Shown: positions 25,101 to 41,558, numbered from the stretch's first letter. The stretch: DNA of 64,000 bases from Anas platyrhynchos (GCF_047663525.1 NC_092588.1:108023001-108087000), one strand, 5' to 3'. The notes: generated by a model not told the origin, from the letters alone. Program-made: numbers and translations.

Positions 25101-26010
25101 TCTGACCCTTTGACCTTGATCTTCCTCTCTTCTCCTCATTGTTGTCCTCATTCGGTTTTCTGAGTCTTTCAAAGAACATAAGATCAGTGCAAGCATATAC
25201 TGGCACATTAACATAACACTGGCCTAGCATGATCAGTTTTAAAGCATCTCACCCCTACTATGCATAACAACTTTGTGACTTCACCCAGTTGTCTTCTCAC
25301 CATATACCTCCTTTTCCGGCTCATTTATAAACAGGTTCAACGGTAGGAGACCAGGAACAAAACCCTATGGAACATCACTGGAGACCTCCCTCAGATGCGA
25401 AAACTGACCATTTGTCCTCCTCTTTTAATAGGTTATTCACATGAAGACTTTTCCTTGTGTCCCATGGTGCCTTAATTTCTTTCAGAGCCATCAGTGATGG
25501 ACCTTTAAGTCTTTGGAAATTTTTGCTGCGATTCTCAATGGCTGACCTTGTTGTGGTTTTCATTTAACTTGCCAGAGTTTATGATCCTCTCTATTTTCCA
25601 TTCTTGGACACAGTTTGTATTTTCTGAAGAGAGTCTTCTGCTTCTACTAAATTCCTTTATCCTGCTGTTAGCCATGTCAGCTTTCCCTTTTGGTCTTTCC
25701 AATGGCTTTGTCCATACACAAAAGCTTAGAGCAAATGTATGCTTACATGTTATGTTTAAATAGTCAACATGCAAACATTCTAGCCTTCGGGCATCCATTT
25801 TAGTTTCTTCTTAACAAGCCTTCCTGTTCCTATGTAATTCCATTGTAGCTGTTTTTTTGGCTTTTGTTCCATAGACAAGACTGTTGAATCTAAGCATGGT
25901 CACTGCTACAAAGAGTCTCTTGAGCAGAGTCATTTTGAAACAGGTTCTGCCTGTTGTTCAGGGCTGGTATAAAAGTTTTGTATTTTGTAGGCTCCTTCAT
26001 GCAGCAACAT
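25100..26010 (-). mobile_element. ancient L3/CR1-like LINE, first block
   Basis: The plus strand reads as the reverse complement of an old amniote L3/CR1-type ORF2: ACAAAACCCTATGGAACATC, then CTTTTCCTTGTGTCCCATGG, TTCTTTCAGAGCCATCAGTG, CTGTTAGCCATGTCAGC and GCATGGTCACTGCTACAAAG. These pieces come in the order expected for such elements. The copy is highly diverged. The match rests on remembered consensus wording rather than an alignment. Confidence 0.5.
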
Positions 26011-26544
26011 TTCCTTTCCTTTCCTTTCCTTTCCTTTCCTTTCCTTTCCTTTCCTTTCCTTTCCTTTCCTTTCCTTTCCTTTCCTTTCCTTTCCTTTCCT
26101 TTCCTTTCCTTTCCTTTCCTTTCCTTTCCTTTCCTTTCCTTTCCTTTCCTTTCCTTTCCTTTCCTTTCCTTTCCTTTCCTTTCCTTTCCTTTCCTTTCCT
26201 TTCCTTTCCTTTCCTTTCCTTTCCTCTCCTCTCCTCTCCTCTCCTCTCCTCTCCTCTCCTCTCCTCTCCTCTCCTCTCCTCTCCTCTCCTCTCCTCTCCT
26301 CTCCTCTCCTCTCCTCTCCTCTCCTCTCCTCTCCTCTCCTCTCCTCTCCTCTCCTCTCCTCTCCTCTCCTCTCCTCTCCTCTCCTCTCCTCTCCTCTCCT
26401 CTCCTCTCCTCTCCTCTCCTCTCCTCTCCTCTCCTCTCCTCTCCTCTCCTCTCCTCTCCTCTCCTCTCCTCTCCTCTCCTCTCCTCTCCTCTCCTCTCCT
26501 CTCCTCTCCTCTCCTCTCCTCTCCTCTCCTCTCCTCTCCTCTCC
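26011..26544 (+). repeat. compound pentanucleotide satellite (TTCCT)43 (CTCCT)63
   Basis: 43 perfect TTCCT units (26011-26225) switch abruptly to 63 perfect CTCCT units plus four bases (26226-26544). I see no interruption. One strand is all pyrimidine and the other all purine, so the tract could form triplex (H-DNA) structure. It creates long spurious open frames (FLSFP, LLSSP and EERRG repeats), which are not genes. Confidence 0.97.
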
Positions 26545-26564
26545 GCATCAATCCCTGATGTGAC

Positions 26565-27130
26565 ACTTGCCTAATAAGCACTTGGAAAATTAGTATCTCC
26601 TGCTACTGTTACATTTCTTGCCCTTTCAGCAATTCTGATCTCCATCAGTATGTAATAGATACAGACATTTGATCTAACCTTGGAATAGCGTGTTTCTTAG
26701 GCCTAGGATATCAGACTATACAGATTCTCTGCTGCTTGTAAACATAATTAGTTTATTACTTTCATTTGGCATAAAGTTTTCTCTAATATACATTACTATT
26801 TCTCTTCTGCTGTTGTCTCCTGTTTCACAAAACTGTTGTTATTCACTGGAGGATAAAGCTTCACTGACTGCCTCCACTCAGTATCTGCCATTCTGAATCA
26901 TGTTTTAGCAACTGTCAGATTCTCCCTTTCTTCAATTAAAACCAAATAAATAAATAAAAATATCCTAACACCTTTTTAAGTGCCATCACTGGTTTCACTT
27001 TAGTTTACTTGAATCCAACTATATATGTTCTGAAAGTTTTTCCATTTTCTAATGAGTTCAGATCATTCAGATCCTCCAGAACCACCCATTGAGAATCTGT
27101 TTCCCCCAGTTCAGCCCTGCTTATCATATG
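26565..27130 (-). mobile_element. ancient L3/CR1-like LINE, second block
   Basis: Wording continues in the order expected for the same LINE beyond the satellite: AAATTAGTATCTCCTGCTAC, then TTTCTTGCCCTTTCAGCAAT, ATCTCCATCAGTATGTAATA and CTGTTGTTATTCACTGGAGG. This suggests one old minus-strand element split by the satellite. An AAAT-type short repeat lies near 26941-26958. Confidence 0.45.
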
Positions 27131-27149
27131 GGAGGCATCCCAAATTAAT

Positions 27150-30100
27150 CTGCTATGGAGCTCCTGGCATCCAGCTAACTATCTGACTGCATGTATTTTG
27201 CCTCCAGAAGCCCTCTCAGGAATGCTGATGGAAATGGCCGTTTGTAAATGCGTACTGTTACATTGCTTTGCCCTCAGGTATGCTTCAGATCTTCCATTTT
27301 TTAGATTGGAAAGACATTTTACTGATGTTTTGGTTCAACTGCTTTGAACAGAGACATTCCACAGAAGTCAGAAATTAGGACCTGAAAACATGAGACCTTA
27401 TGCTAACAGCACTTTAGAAGTTTAAATATGTAAATATGTTGGGTCTCTTTGCTTACACTTCTTCTGTATGGTGACACTTGGTCCTCCATTCTGCTTTAGC
27501 CTTTAAAGCAAAGACCTGCTCCCTGAGGCCTGAGAGCTCCACACTTGTGGCAGACAACAAGATTGAGACAGCAACAGCAAAACGTCATCATCCCACAAGG
27601 ACTGTGAACTGCCAGATGTGTAGCTGTCAGTGGAACAGCAACTTCATTGGGGGTGTCCTAGAATGGAGACCAGCCTGTCTGGAGATGAGGGACCAGGAAA
27701 ACTAGACAAGGGAACATGCTCATCTGCATTCCTATGAAATTTCTGAGAACTCATTTGCCCCAGTAGGATATCAGGCTCTCCAACATCTCAGCTCAGACAG
27801 CCTCCCCCTTTCCTTCAGCCCAAGGCTCTGCATATGAGCTGTCGTCAGCAAAACTTTTAATTATAACAATGATGTATGTAAGATGGAAAGGGGAAGCACT
27901 GTTTCTTGAGTGGGAGGTTAAGGAAACAGGTGACGCATGGTGGGAGGATGAGCAGTGAGAAATGGAGAAATGAAAAATAGAAAGTTTTCACTAGAGCTGT
28001 GACAAATATAGGCTCCTCTAAGTGTAATGGAACAAGACGACAAAGTGGGCAGACACAATTTCGTGGCCTTTTGAAAGAGGAAGGAGTGACATGCATACAT
28101 TTGAAGATACTAAACTGACTTTTGTCCTGAAACTCTTAAGCTCTGGGGGTTCATGCTGAGGTGATTTTAAAATGCTTCTTGTCCAAGTTGCCCATTCATT
28201 GCCACAGATTATTGCCCCATCACTGTTTCATCAGAAGTAGTAGTGTGCCCACGCTGTAGGCAACAGACTGATATATTGACACAAGCTGAGGTGGCTGCGG
28301 CTAATTCAGTTCACTAAGATGAGGACTGTGGTGGCCAAGGGCTCTTGTTGATCCCTATCAGACTTAGTGCAACAGGTCACCAGCTGAGGTCAGGAACCTC
28401 CTGAGCCATCACAGCCTAACCAGACAAGTGCCAAGATTTGCCAAGAGCGTGCTAGAAGAGCCTGGACACCATTTTAGACAATTTGCTTGTTTTTAGGTCT
28501 CCTTTCCTGTACTTTTCACAAACTCATCTGTCACTCTTTCTTGCAGAAGGCATTGTGGAAGGTTTACAAAAGCCCTGTAAGTTTGATTTTGGTTCTGTTG
28601 TCTTTCGTTTGCATGCTGAGTAGTGCAGGCAGGAAGTAACCCCCTGATATGATTTGGAGAAGAGCACCAGTGCAATGAAGGCCAGCAGCTCCTTCAGAGC
28701 CGGGCAGCAAGCCCAGGCCAGCAGTGCCTAACCCAGCAGCAGGGCCCATCCCACCACCCTGGCCATGAGTGGGACAAGGCTGTGAGGATCTGGAGGCCAG
28801 CCCTACTGCAACATCACTGGGGCAGGGGCTCATGGCCCCAGGGGCTGAAATGTGGTCTAGGGCCATGGGTAGGGTGTGGGGAGCGCCTCGGAGTAGTCAG
28901 GGGTATTGCAGCTAGTGGTGCCCTAGAGGCCATGACAATAGCATTGACCAAGATTGGTACTTTTGATCATCTCTGCTTGTATGAAGAGTTATAGAGAAAA
29001 AGACCTGTTCCAGCAAACAGGTGAGTAGCATAACTAAGTTGAATCCACTGTAAACAACCTTGCTCAGTGCAAATTCCCACTTAGAAGCCAAAAAGATGCC
29101 AGCCCTGCAGTTGGTGGCAGCTCTGCTTCTGGAGATTTGCTTTAGCTTTGGCTGTAGCTATCCTAGCATGTGGTAGGAGGAGCTGCTGCTAAATGGCGAG
29201 TAGTCCCACAAGAGTCATGGCTAATGGCTCCTGCTCAGTTAGATAATCAACCATTTAATAAAGGGTGAGCTTCCACCTCTTTACTTCCATGGGGAACATT
29301 AATGCATTATTTTTCCTCTCCTTAGCCACTTATTTCCACAAAACTGGTAGGAATTTAATATTTTGAAACCCCTCTTCCTCTATTAATACTACCTGAAATT
29401 GCCCAATGGATTCAGAAGTTATTAAGAATAGCTAGATGGTTGTGCAGATGTTGACAGAGACAGACACAAGGCATTAATGTATTAGGAAAGCACTCAAGTT
29501 TATAGCAACACAGATTTTTAAACCACATTAACATCCAGCAGACAGCTACTTTGAGGATTATGTTGCATTCCTACACAAGTCTTCCTCCCTAACTGCTTGA
29601 GAGCTAAACAAGTTTGGAAAGTGGCCATTGCTCCATTGCTTAGACTTTATGCTTTGATAGCCTTCTCTGGGAAGGAGTGATCGCATGGTCAGGACAGTTC
29701 AAGCTTTAGCTATAAAATTTGTGAGTAATTGCTGCTTAGGAATACTTGAAATAGAATGAGAACTACATTTAATATTGATTTGAACTTTGGTTTACTTCTT
29801 TTTGAAAAAGAACAGATGCTGTTTGTGGGTTTCCTAAGAGGCAGATTAAACACACTCTAGAGAGCACACCTGAGCCAAAGGTCAAGCTTTCTCAGCGTGC
29901 CAGCCAGCTATGAACCGCTCCGTGGTTTTTCAATTTGGTAATGAAGGCTTATAAAGTAGATTGTAAAGAAATTATGTTTTATTTATTTTTATGTAAACTT
30001 TTACAAACTACTGAAATATATGTTTGGATTTTTTTTTCTTTGGTGGCCCACAAGAGGATAACATCTGTTTTTCTACCTACTGTATTATTTAATTTGGAAA

Positions 30101-33100
30101 ATTCCAAGTCTTCCAATAAATTGGTCTGGCAGCTTTCACAGCAGATTTACAAGTTGAGCCGTTTCCAGTACCAGTCGTGCCTACAGTTCTGCCTTTCTGA
30201 GAAGCCTATTTCTCTCAAGACTTGAGCTTCTTTCCAATTAAAGTCTGAAATGGCTTTACCATATCTTTGGGCCACTGTGCTCTTATTGTAAAGCACCTCA
30301 TTTAATTAATCTCATTGCCATCGGCTTTAAAAATGATGGTGTTCATGCCTAGGACAAGCACTCCATTTCTTCCATGGGAGGCTTGGTTACTCCAGAGAGA
30401 GTTGTGCCAATTATGTCAGGGAAAATCACCTCTTCAAAATGCTCCGTGCTGGCCCTAAGCAGAGTAGTAAAAATGTGTTGGTGAAATAAAAACAGTGATC
30501 TGTCACTATGTACGGCTGGGACGAATTACTGAAAAGCTCACTATGTTCCTTCCTCATCCTCTGAATCCACGTGGGCATTACAATTTAGGCTGTGTATTTC
30601 AAAAGCAGAACAGAAATCAATGTTGCATGAGCATTTAAAATGTCAAAGGGACGCAAGCAAGCAGTGGATGTGTCATTTGTTTATGATAATTTCTACTTAG
30701 AGCTTATTCTAAACTGTAAACTGTATCTTAAGCTAAAGATCTGTTTTGCTTATCTTCAGGAAGGATCAGAGCAGTTTTGTTGAGGAATGAAGGGGAGAAG
30801 TTACTTTTTTTTCAGGAAGAGCTTGTTATTGCCATTCATCCAAAGACAGAGCAACTGTTAGCTGGTCAGTGTGAGTGATTTTCTTAAATGAAGGTGGGGC
30901 ATAACAAATCACAGGAAGCCTGGCCATGTTCCCAGGAAATGGTACAGCATTTGTCTTACATCTGTCTAAAGTGGCCACCCAAAATGTCAGTTTCCCTCAG
31001 CAAAAAAAGCAGAATTACATGAATTTTAACATACCACAATAATTTCAGTACCTAGCTACATATGCCATGCAGACTGAGACATTTCCTACTGGCAGTCAAA
31101 GCAGAATGTTTAGATTATAAATTATTCTCGATGGCGCTGAATGATGAATGTCAAAAACAAGTGATACTAGAGGGAAATCTATGCTAGCGGAATTCTAAAC
31201 CCATTTTGAAAGGCATACTCAGCCTGAAGAAATTGATGGAATGATATTTTTCAGAAGCCCTTGTTTTTCTCCTTTCATCTGCAGTTTCTAAATACGGATC
31301 TGTAACATTTTCCCCACGCATTTGAAAGATCGGGATTTCTCCTGAGATGACTTCCTAACCTTTTCAACCACCACTTCACCCTTGGACAAAAATATTTGTC
31401 CAGATATTTTGCCACTCTAAAGTTTTGAATCAAGTAAGTTATCTTTGTGAATTGCCTGGTTGGGCAGCTATAGGTTACAAAAGCTCATGTTTCATGTTCT
31501 TTATCTGATAGAGACAGAAAAAGAGACAGGGACCAGACAGTCAGCGAAATGGGCCCAAATATCTCTAATCTCATTTTTCTCTCTTATTTTCTGCCTTAGG
31601 AATGGTTGCACTTCAGAATGAATATCACAGTGGTTTTGTTTTGTTTTGGGTTGTGGGTTTTTTGCTTTTTTTTTTTTTTTTTCTAAATATTTCACCAGCT
31701 GTAGTTGCTCTAGAGCTTCCCAAGTTGACATTTGTGTATAAATCATTTCTCAATTTTTATTAACAATTGATGTGAGAGGAGAGCAGTGAGAACAATGTTG
31801 GGATCTCAGTCTCAATTCTCTTCAGTTACTGTTTTCCAATTACTCTGGGTATAAAATGTGAAAAAGAAAAAAAAAATGTAGGTGGATAACCTAATTTTGT
31901 TTCAGAAGTCTGTGCTTTATTGCCTGGTGTAGAAGTGGCCACTGCATTTACAGAAAAGAAGGGTTGTGAATCTGCACTGGTTGTTGAATCCTCACTGGGA
32001 TTTTACCTTCCACCAGTTTTCCTTTTCATGTGAGTTAACACAGCAACCAGCCTTCCTAGCCCTGTCTGCAGTGCATCAGAATCTCTGTGTGGACATCATG
32101 AACAATCTGAAGAAGGAAAAAGGAGGTGAGGTCAGGAGAGAACTGGGGGAATTCTGGCAGGAGCAGGCACAGAGAGAGCTGCATTTCTCCAGGCTTCCCA
32201 GTGGTCCATTTCAGAACAGGGCAATGCTGGACATTCATGTTTCACCTGCTTACTCTTTTCATGTCCCTAGATTCAGCCTTACCAACCAGCAAAACACCCC
32301 AGAAGCCATGAATTTAGCCTTGGCACTGTGTTGCACACACTTACCACTCCTGAGTTGGTTTTGTTGAAAAGACAGAGCTGTGCTTCCACCATCAAAAGTT
32401 GGTCAAGATCACTGGTGGGGGCAAGTGGTCCATCTGCAGACCCTAATGAAAACAAGGTTGCTGGTTGCTTGCATTATTCAGAAATTCACTTTGAGGTACA
32501 TAACATGTTGGAAATACACTTTTTTTTTTTTTTTTTTTTTTTCTAGTGGAAAAACTGACGCTACGTGGCAGGATGGGAGCAGTCTGGGTATGTTGGAGAA
32601 TTCCTTGTACCTGAAGTGGAGGCAAAAGGATAACATGCAGAATTTCTATTTTGATGAACTGACTCTAGGTGGCAACAACACGCTGCACAGCCTTCCTAGT
32701 CAGTCAAAGACTATTAATGCTGCTTACACAGAGGCAAAAAAATGATAGCACTTTCAGTAACGCTTCTAGAAAATATTCCAGCTGACTGCACCAGCTGCAA
32801 ATTGCTAGAAACGTTTCCAGATTCTGTCAGTTTTCATTGTAATAGAGGACCTGTTTTTCAACATGTATTTTGAACAAGATGCTGCATGTTTCATTTTGTA
32901 GACATAATACTGCAGGTGTACAGAGGAAAATTAGCAAACTATTCTCTTTTCGTTATCCCACTTGGATGGGCAATCTCAGGAAGCACATCCTGATTTTTAA
33001 TGATGCCTGTAAAAGTGCACAGATGGGTATGTACAAATGCAGTTGTGTAGCATTCACCAGCGATGCTCTTGAAATGCCACTTCATCACCTCGTCAAAAAA

Positions 33101-36100
33101 CAGCCACACACATACCTACAGAAATGCTTGCCACATTCTCTGTGTAAAGCAGTATTATCTGCCAAGAGATTCGTAATGCCCTATTTCATTCCCTCTTCAC
33201 TATGTATCCAGCTTCCTGGGCTTAGCAGTAGATAAGCAAACACTTGCACTCCATAAAATTTTTTAAGTATGATGAATTGCAGTGTTGTGGCATTTTTCTC
33301 AAAAGTCAGCTTAACTGTTAACTCCACTGACCCCTAAAATATTTAAATCTGTTATTGATGTGTGCATAGGCACAGGGAGAAAGCAGAGAAAAAAATAATA
33401 ACAGTTTTGATTACCCATTGCAGCAAAGAACTGTCAATGTAATCATACTGTATACTAATAATGACCACAGAAAATCTTTCAAGTGTGATAACATCGTGTT
33501 TGTAGTAAGGCCAAAGTGTCTGGTGGCATCTACAGGATATGATAAGTTTCTCTGTCATAGTGGTAAAGTGCGAAGCCCTGTGATTAAATGAGCTTTGTAT
33601 AATTGACCCATTCACTTGCATTAATCTCCTCTGGGTCTATTTCCCGTACTTCAAACCTCTAATCTGCTTTCAAAGAGAAGAACTGTCCTTCAAAATGTAA
33701 AAATGCATCACCTGGAGGCAATTTCTTCCTTTCTTACTGAAGTGTGCAAATTCCCTTTAAATGAGACTGAGTCAGCTTTCCAGATTTACAGTATTTAAAA
33801 TCAATATCTTATAACCCTCCCCAAACCTGGTACATTGATATTTCAAATAAATATGTACAAAAGAATTGGTATTTCTTCCTCCTTTGTTTAAAAATCTTCT
33901 TTACTTTAATGGAAGTTCAGTTTGTTACATCCACCCAGTGACTTGATTGTTTTCAGAAAATTATTCTTATGCATAAATACTTAGTAGATTTAATATTTTT
34001 GAACTATAAATGGATAAATACTGTTTCTTCCTATAACAGAGGATAATAAAGATGTAATAGAAACTTCTATTTGTATTTCTGTTACTTGAGAAAATATCAC
34101 ACTAATAATAACATGATACTTAATATTTGAGGAATAGCTAGGAATACGTAAACCTATCTGGGGTAAAGGTGCTTTGAAAAGGAGAAGTAGAATTCACTAA
34201 CCCTTTAAGTGTCAAGCTACTTTCTGTAATGTTTATTTGTATTAGTTTTTCTTCCTTTCAATTAGGCAGTAGTTTCACTACATATTTTTCAAAAAGTGGG
34301 GATATAAGAGCAAATGCAAGGGAAACACAGTTGGAAAATCTGGTTATATCTGTGATATACTGTCCAAATGCTTATCATAATATATCATTTTTTGTCTGTA
34401 TGAAAACAGCCCTGCTAATTATGGTGGGTGTTTTCAGTTTTATTTGGAGGAATCCACACTTCATATCAAGATCCTAGGACCATTACTCAGAGGCACAGAT
34501 ACCCCCCAAAAGCTGAGATGTGTTGCATCCTGAAGTATTGAGTGAAACAACACTAAAGACTTATTTTGGACAGGTGCTGAGATGCTTCTCAACTTGTCTC
34601 CCACACAGCTTGAGGAGGCTCTTGATAAAGTATCATTGGGTATAGCTATCGCAACACCTATCTTGCACTAATCCGTGCTAACCCTCAAATGCAACAAGTG
34701 GAATTTTCATTACATGCTATTGCTATTTCCAGGAGTCCTTCACCTTGAGGCATCTGTGGCAGACAAGGCTTCTCACTTCTGTTCTTTTATCCACAGACGT
34801 CCCATATATCACCTCTACTTTCACATGTTTGCAGCCTTCATTTCCCTCATGTATGTGCATGTTCATATTTTTTCATGCAAGGTGCCCCATTCTCCCCCTC
34901 TCCTGCCAGAGTAGGTTCATCTCACACTGCTTAGAAGAAGTATTTTCCTGCCACACTCCACATCTTTTCCCAAAAAGCTGAGTGTGCGCTAATAGTCGCT
35001 GCATTGGTTTTCCACCTTGATGGCTTCTCCCATCAGGCTGCTACCCAGTTTCTGTAGCCTTTCTTCCCTCTCGGTATCAGTGCTCTGCTGATCCTTCTCC
35101 ACTGCACTTAAGCTGTGGTTTCCCGCTTTGCTTTGTCCATCCCCTTCTAATTTTTGTCCTTCCTCCTATCTCTTATTCCAAGGTGTCAACAGTTTGAACA
35201 CAACTGGGTTACACAGCCAAGCTAAAATGAGTAATGCATTGAGAGTAATGTGCTTTTCTGCCATCAGCTTGTTCTTTGATCCACAGAGATTTAACAAAGT
35301 GCACTGAAAATGCTACCTGTCCCTCATGCAAATAAAATATGTTGCTTGCTGAAAGCCAACAGATTTCCAGATAGAGCTAGCTAAGACATGCTAGCAGCTC
35401 ACCAGTCTTATCCAGTACTGACATGGGCAAAATCAATGTGACTACAGGCAGTGAGAATTAAAATTGTCAGAACTGATAACTGCTAAATCATGTATTCTTT
35501 AACTCTTCAGTATAAAACTGGAGGTGTTATACTGAAAGGGTCTGTACCACCATCCTTTACCTTTTGCAGGTCCCTCCACCCTAGTTTTCATCCATGTCAA
35601 TGAGCTTTTCCCAGTGATGACTGCAATTTTTCCTGAGACATCTGAATAGGTCACATAACCAAAACTTACCACATCACACCTAAGCTGAAGGTGTCATGAA
35701 GTTGTATAAAATAGCTTTGTTTTTTTCAACCCGCCATTGAAACAGGAAAACCATAAATGACGTCAGATGCCAAGATATGTTTGAAGATGAAGCATCATGT
35801 CTTAAAAATAGTTTTTAGTACATTATTAGTATTATTATTATTACTCAAATAAGGTCAGACATTACTTGGTACAGATTAAGGTATCTTATTTTATAGAGGG
35901 AGCTGTCTTCTGTTTCCCATGAAACAGTTTGCCACTGTTTAGGTGCAAGATGAAATGCCATTCTCTACAGTTCCAGCAGTCCCAGGTAATCAACAAGTGA
36001 AACAATATAACATACAAAATAAAACCAAATGCCTATGTGTCCCCATAAATGTACATTTCACTTTTTTAACCCACCTAAAAAAGTCACTTCAGCTTTTGTT

Positions 36101-36270
36101 TAAACTCAAGAGTTGTATCCTTTTCAAAAGAAGTTTTGTTCAGCAAACTAGTTCTCACGTTTTCAGGAGCTCTTGATCTTACCCAAATTTTATTTGGTAG
36201 ACCACCATTATCATGGAATACAACAGCCTGTTTGCTCATCATGCACATCATTCTCTTTCAGATAGATACT
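27150..36270. other. long intergenic region without recognised genes
   Basis: AT-rich DNA with homopolymers at 31666-31682 (T) and 32520-32542 (T23). Open frames at 31966-32367 and 32870-33235 are over 120 codons but show no motif, flanking splice logic or family resemblance. No RING-finger coding exon of the neighbouring gene RNF182 was seen. Confidence 0.45.
28670..28930. other. isolated GC-rich block
   Basis: A CCAG/GGCC-rich stretch (CAGCCCAGGCCAGCAG-like wording) in otherwise AT-rich DNA, with CpG largely absent. It may be a fragment of a GC-rich avian interspersed repeat or LTR, but I do not recognise it. Confidence 0.3.
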
Positions 36271-36279
36271 CTACACTTC

Positions 36280-39280
<3,001 letters not shown>

Positions 39281-39289
39281 GTCCCTCCT

Positions 39290-39980
39290 ACCTCTGGCTT
39301 AATTACAGGCTTTGTGAAGGTTTCTATCCCTTCTTTATACATGTTTTATATAATCTAATCCTTTCTTTAAATTCTATCTCATGTAGCTGAATGCTTTCAC
39401 TTTAATAGCTACTATTTCCTTTCATCACTTTAAAATTTGTATCATTTTAATTCCACTGGATGAACTCTTGTTCTTAAATTATGAAAAAAATGGAACTAGA
39501 AATGCAGCTTTTATCTTCTCTCTGCCATTCATTATTTTTTATAAAGTTCTATCATGTCCTCTCTTATTCATGCCATTCCTAAACAGGTTTAATCTTTTCA
39601 GTTTCTCTATATACAAAATCTTCTCTGTTAGCCTCTAATCATTTTCATATCCTGTCTCTAGATACTTTCAGCATTTGCAAAAATCTATTTTGTTGTTGAG
39701 TTCCCATAACTGAACAAAGAATTCAAGATGTAGCAGATAAGTGATCTGTGGGAATTATAATATTTCCAGTCTGATTTTTTTTCCCACTAGCATTCTGTTC
39801 ACTTTCTAAACACTGCTGTCCATTGAGCTTTCCACAGTAATGCCAGGATCACTTTTTCTGAGCAGTTGCGCTCAATTAAGATCCCAGTAGGCTGTGTGAA
39901 TAACACAAAATATTCCAGCCTGATTTAAGTTTTCCTATCATTAATCCCTTTAGCTGCTGTGGTGTTTGTTCAGCTCCTTA
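39290..39980 (-). mobile_element. old CR1/L3-type LINE 3' region
   Basis: The plus strand is a decayed reverse complement of a CR1-type 3' domain: TATCATGTCCTCTCTTATTC, then AGGTTTAATCTTTTCAGTTT, CCCATAACTGAACAAAGAAT and GCCAGGATCACTTTTTCTGA. The order equals that in the young CR1 at 36.3-36.8 kb, extended further 5'. It is strongly diverged, so it is an ancient copy. Confidence 0.55.
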
Positions 39981-40821
39981 AGTGAGGTCTTTGTTCACTA
40001 TCTCTGAGGCTCTTTCACACCAAGTGAAATTAAACAACGGCATGTGTTCTGTATGTCACCACATCGTTTTACCCCTTCCCAAATCAATAATATTTTTAAC
40101 GTATTCTTTTAACTCGCACATTTCCTCGAGATGCCAGGTTGTCACAGGCAGCCTGTACATGCATACCCTTGGGACATATCTATGCTGCCCCCCACAGTGA
40201 GTGCAAACGCAGCTAAGCATGCCTGTAATGGTATAGCACCGCACTTCAACTCACACCCTGCCTGCTTCTCAGCGGGTGACCTGGCTGCCTTGTTTAGAGT
40301 CGCTTGGGTATCTCAGCATGGCACTACACTGCGAAGGGCAGACATGAGCCTAGTCATGTTGAAAGTCAACCAAATCGTACTAATATTTGCTTTCCAGCAG
40401 TTTTGAATGCTCAGCAGTACCTTCTCTCCCACCACAAGGCGCCTTTATAAACCTCTGATGATTATTTTTTAAAGGATATGCTTAAAGTCTGAATGCATTT
40501 ACACATACTTCATTTTCCTTACACTGGTATTTCCTCGATATAGTAAAAAAAAAATTGTAACATAGCCTTGAAAAGAAAGAAAATTTTTCTTTTACAAAGC
40601 CGGAGCCTAGGGGTTCATCCCCTATCATAGCGTATTCATGTTTTATTACTTCCTTCAATTATCAATTCAACTCATTTTCCAGGGACTGAAGTCTCTAATT
40701 TCCAAGAGGACTGCCAGCCTATAGACACAGGAAAATGGCTTTTCATTGTCTCCTGACAGAATTATTATTACAATTATTACATTATTTAAAATTTACATTA
40801 CACATGTCTAAAAGGCTGCAA

Positions 40822-40905
40822 TTAGATTAGGCCCCATTGTGCTAGCCACTATACAAATGTGTAACAAATGGTATTCCAAGCCCTCAGGAAAAACACTTAA
40901 TTCTA
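40822..40905 (-). mobile_element. ancient amniote LINE tail, left arm of a head-to-head pair
   Basis: TAGGCCCCATTGTGCTAGCC followed by ACTATACAAA is the reverse complement of a 3' tail widespread in amniotes (TTTGTA-CAGYGCCTAGCACAATGGGGCC in its own orientation). It meets an oppositely oriented copy at about 40906. Confidence 0.45.
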
Positions 40906-41045
40906 ATGTAAACTCCTTGGGGCAGAAAATATGTACATTTTTATTCCATGGGAATACAATGCATGGCACTGGGGTTCTCCACCAGTGCAGCTGCACTGCA
41001 ATCCTAATAAAAATATTAGTAATGGTAATTAATAAAAGTATTACA
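40906..41045 (+). mobile_element. ancient amniote LINE tail, right arm of a head-to-head pair
   Basis: TGTAAACTCCTTGGGGCAGA, then ACAATGCATGGCACTGGGGT and a decayed AATAAT tail, are the forward version of the same repeat end. With the left arm this makes an imperfect inverted repeat of about 80 bp per arm. Confidence 0.45.
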
Positions 41046-41465
41046 TATTGTTATTTCAATTCTACCACATCTTAGCAACCTCTTTTTTTTCTTTTTTCTT
41101 TTTTCTTTTTCGTAATAGTGTCCTAAAAATATATTTAATTCCTTTGGTTGAAGACTTCTTTATTTGTTTTAGTGCTGTGCTAGGAATACTTTGCTCTGCT
41201 TATGGGGAAAAAAGAGTCTGATGGAATAAGTATTTGGTGGGATGAATGGTGTTCAGAGTGAGGACAAATGGCAAGAGAGAGGGGACACCATCAAAAGCTG
41301 TTCTTCTGTGAATGTTAACACTTGTTCAATGTTCCACGATGAACTCCTTTGGTACACTGTGTTACTGGAAAAAATCCTCCACGCTGAGAAAGACGCACAT
41401 GTCACTACTGAGTCAGAAGTTGGCAGTGGACATATCAGCATGCTTTTTTTTTCAAATGTTCTTTG

Positions 41466-41558
41466 TTTATTTTATTTTATTTTATTTTATTTTATTTTAT
41501 TTTATTTTATTTTATTTTATTTTATTTTATTTTATTTTATTTTATTTTATTTTATTTT
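41466..41558 (+). repeat. (TTTTA)n microsatellite
   Basis: About 18.5 perfect TTTTA units, followed by a short TTG repeat. Open frames across it (FILFY repeats) are artefacts. Confidence 0.97.

Noticed and set aside
25884-26581. Long open frames of 194-224 codons on both strands with FLSFP, LLSSP or EERRG repeats
   Set aside because: They are translations of the pentanucleotide satellite; three overlapping frames stay open only because a 5-bp unit lacks stops.
31966-33235. Two plus-strand frames over 120 codons
   Set aside because: No recognisable family or splice signals; frames of this size are expected by chance in 64 kb read six ways.
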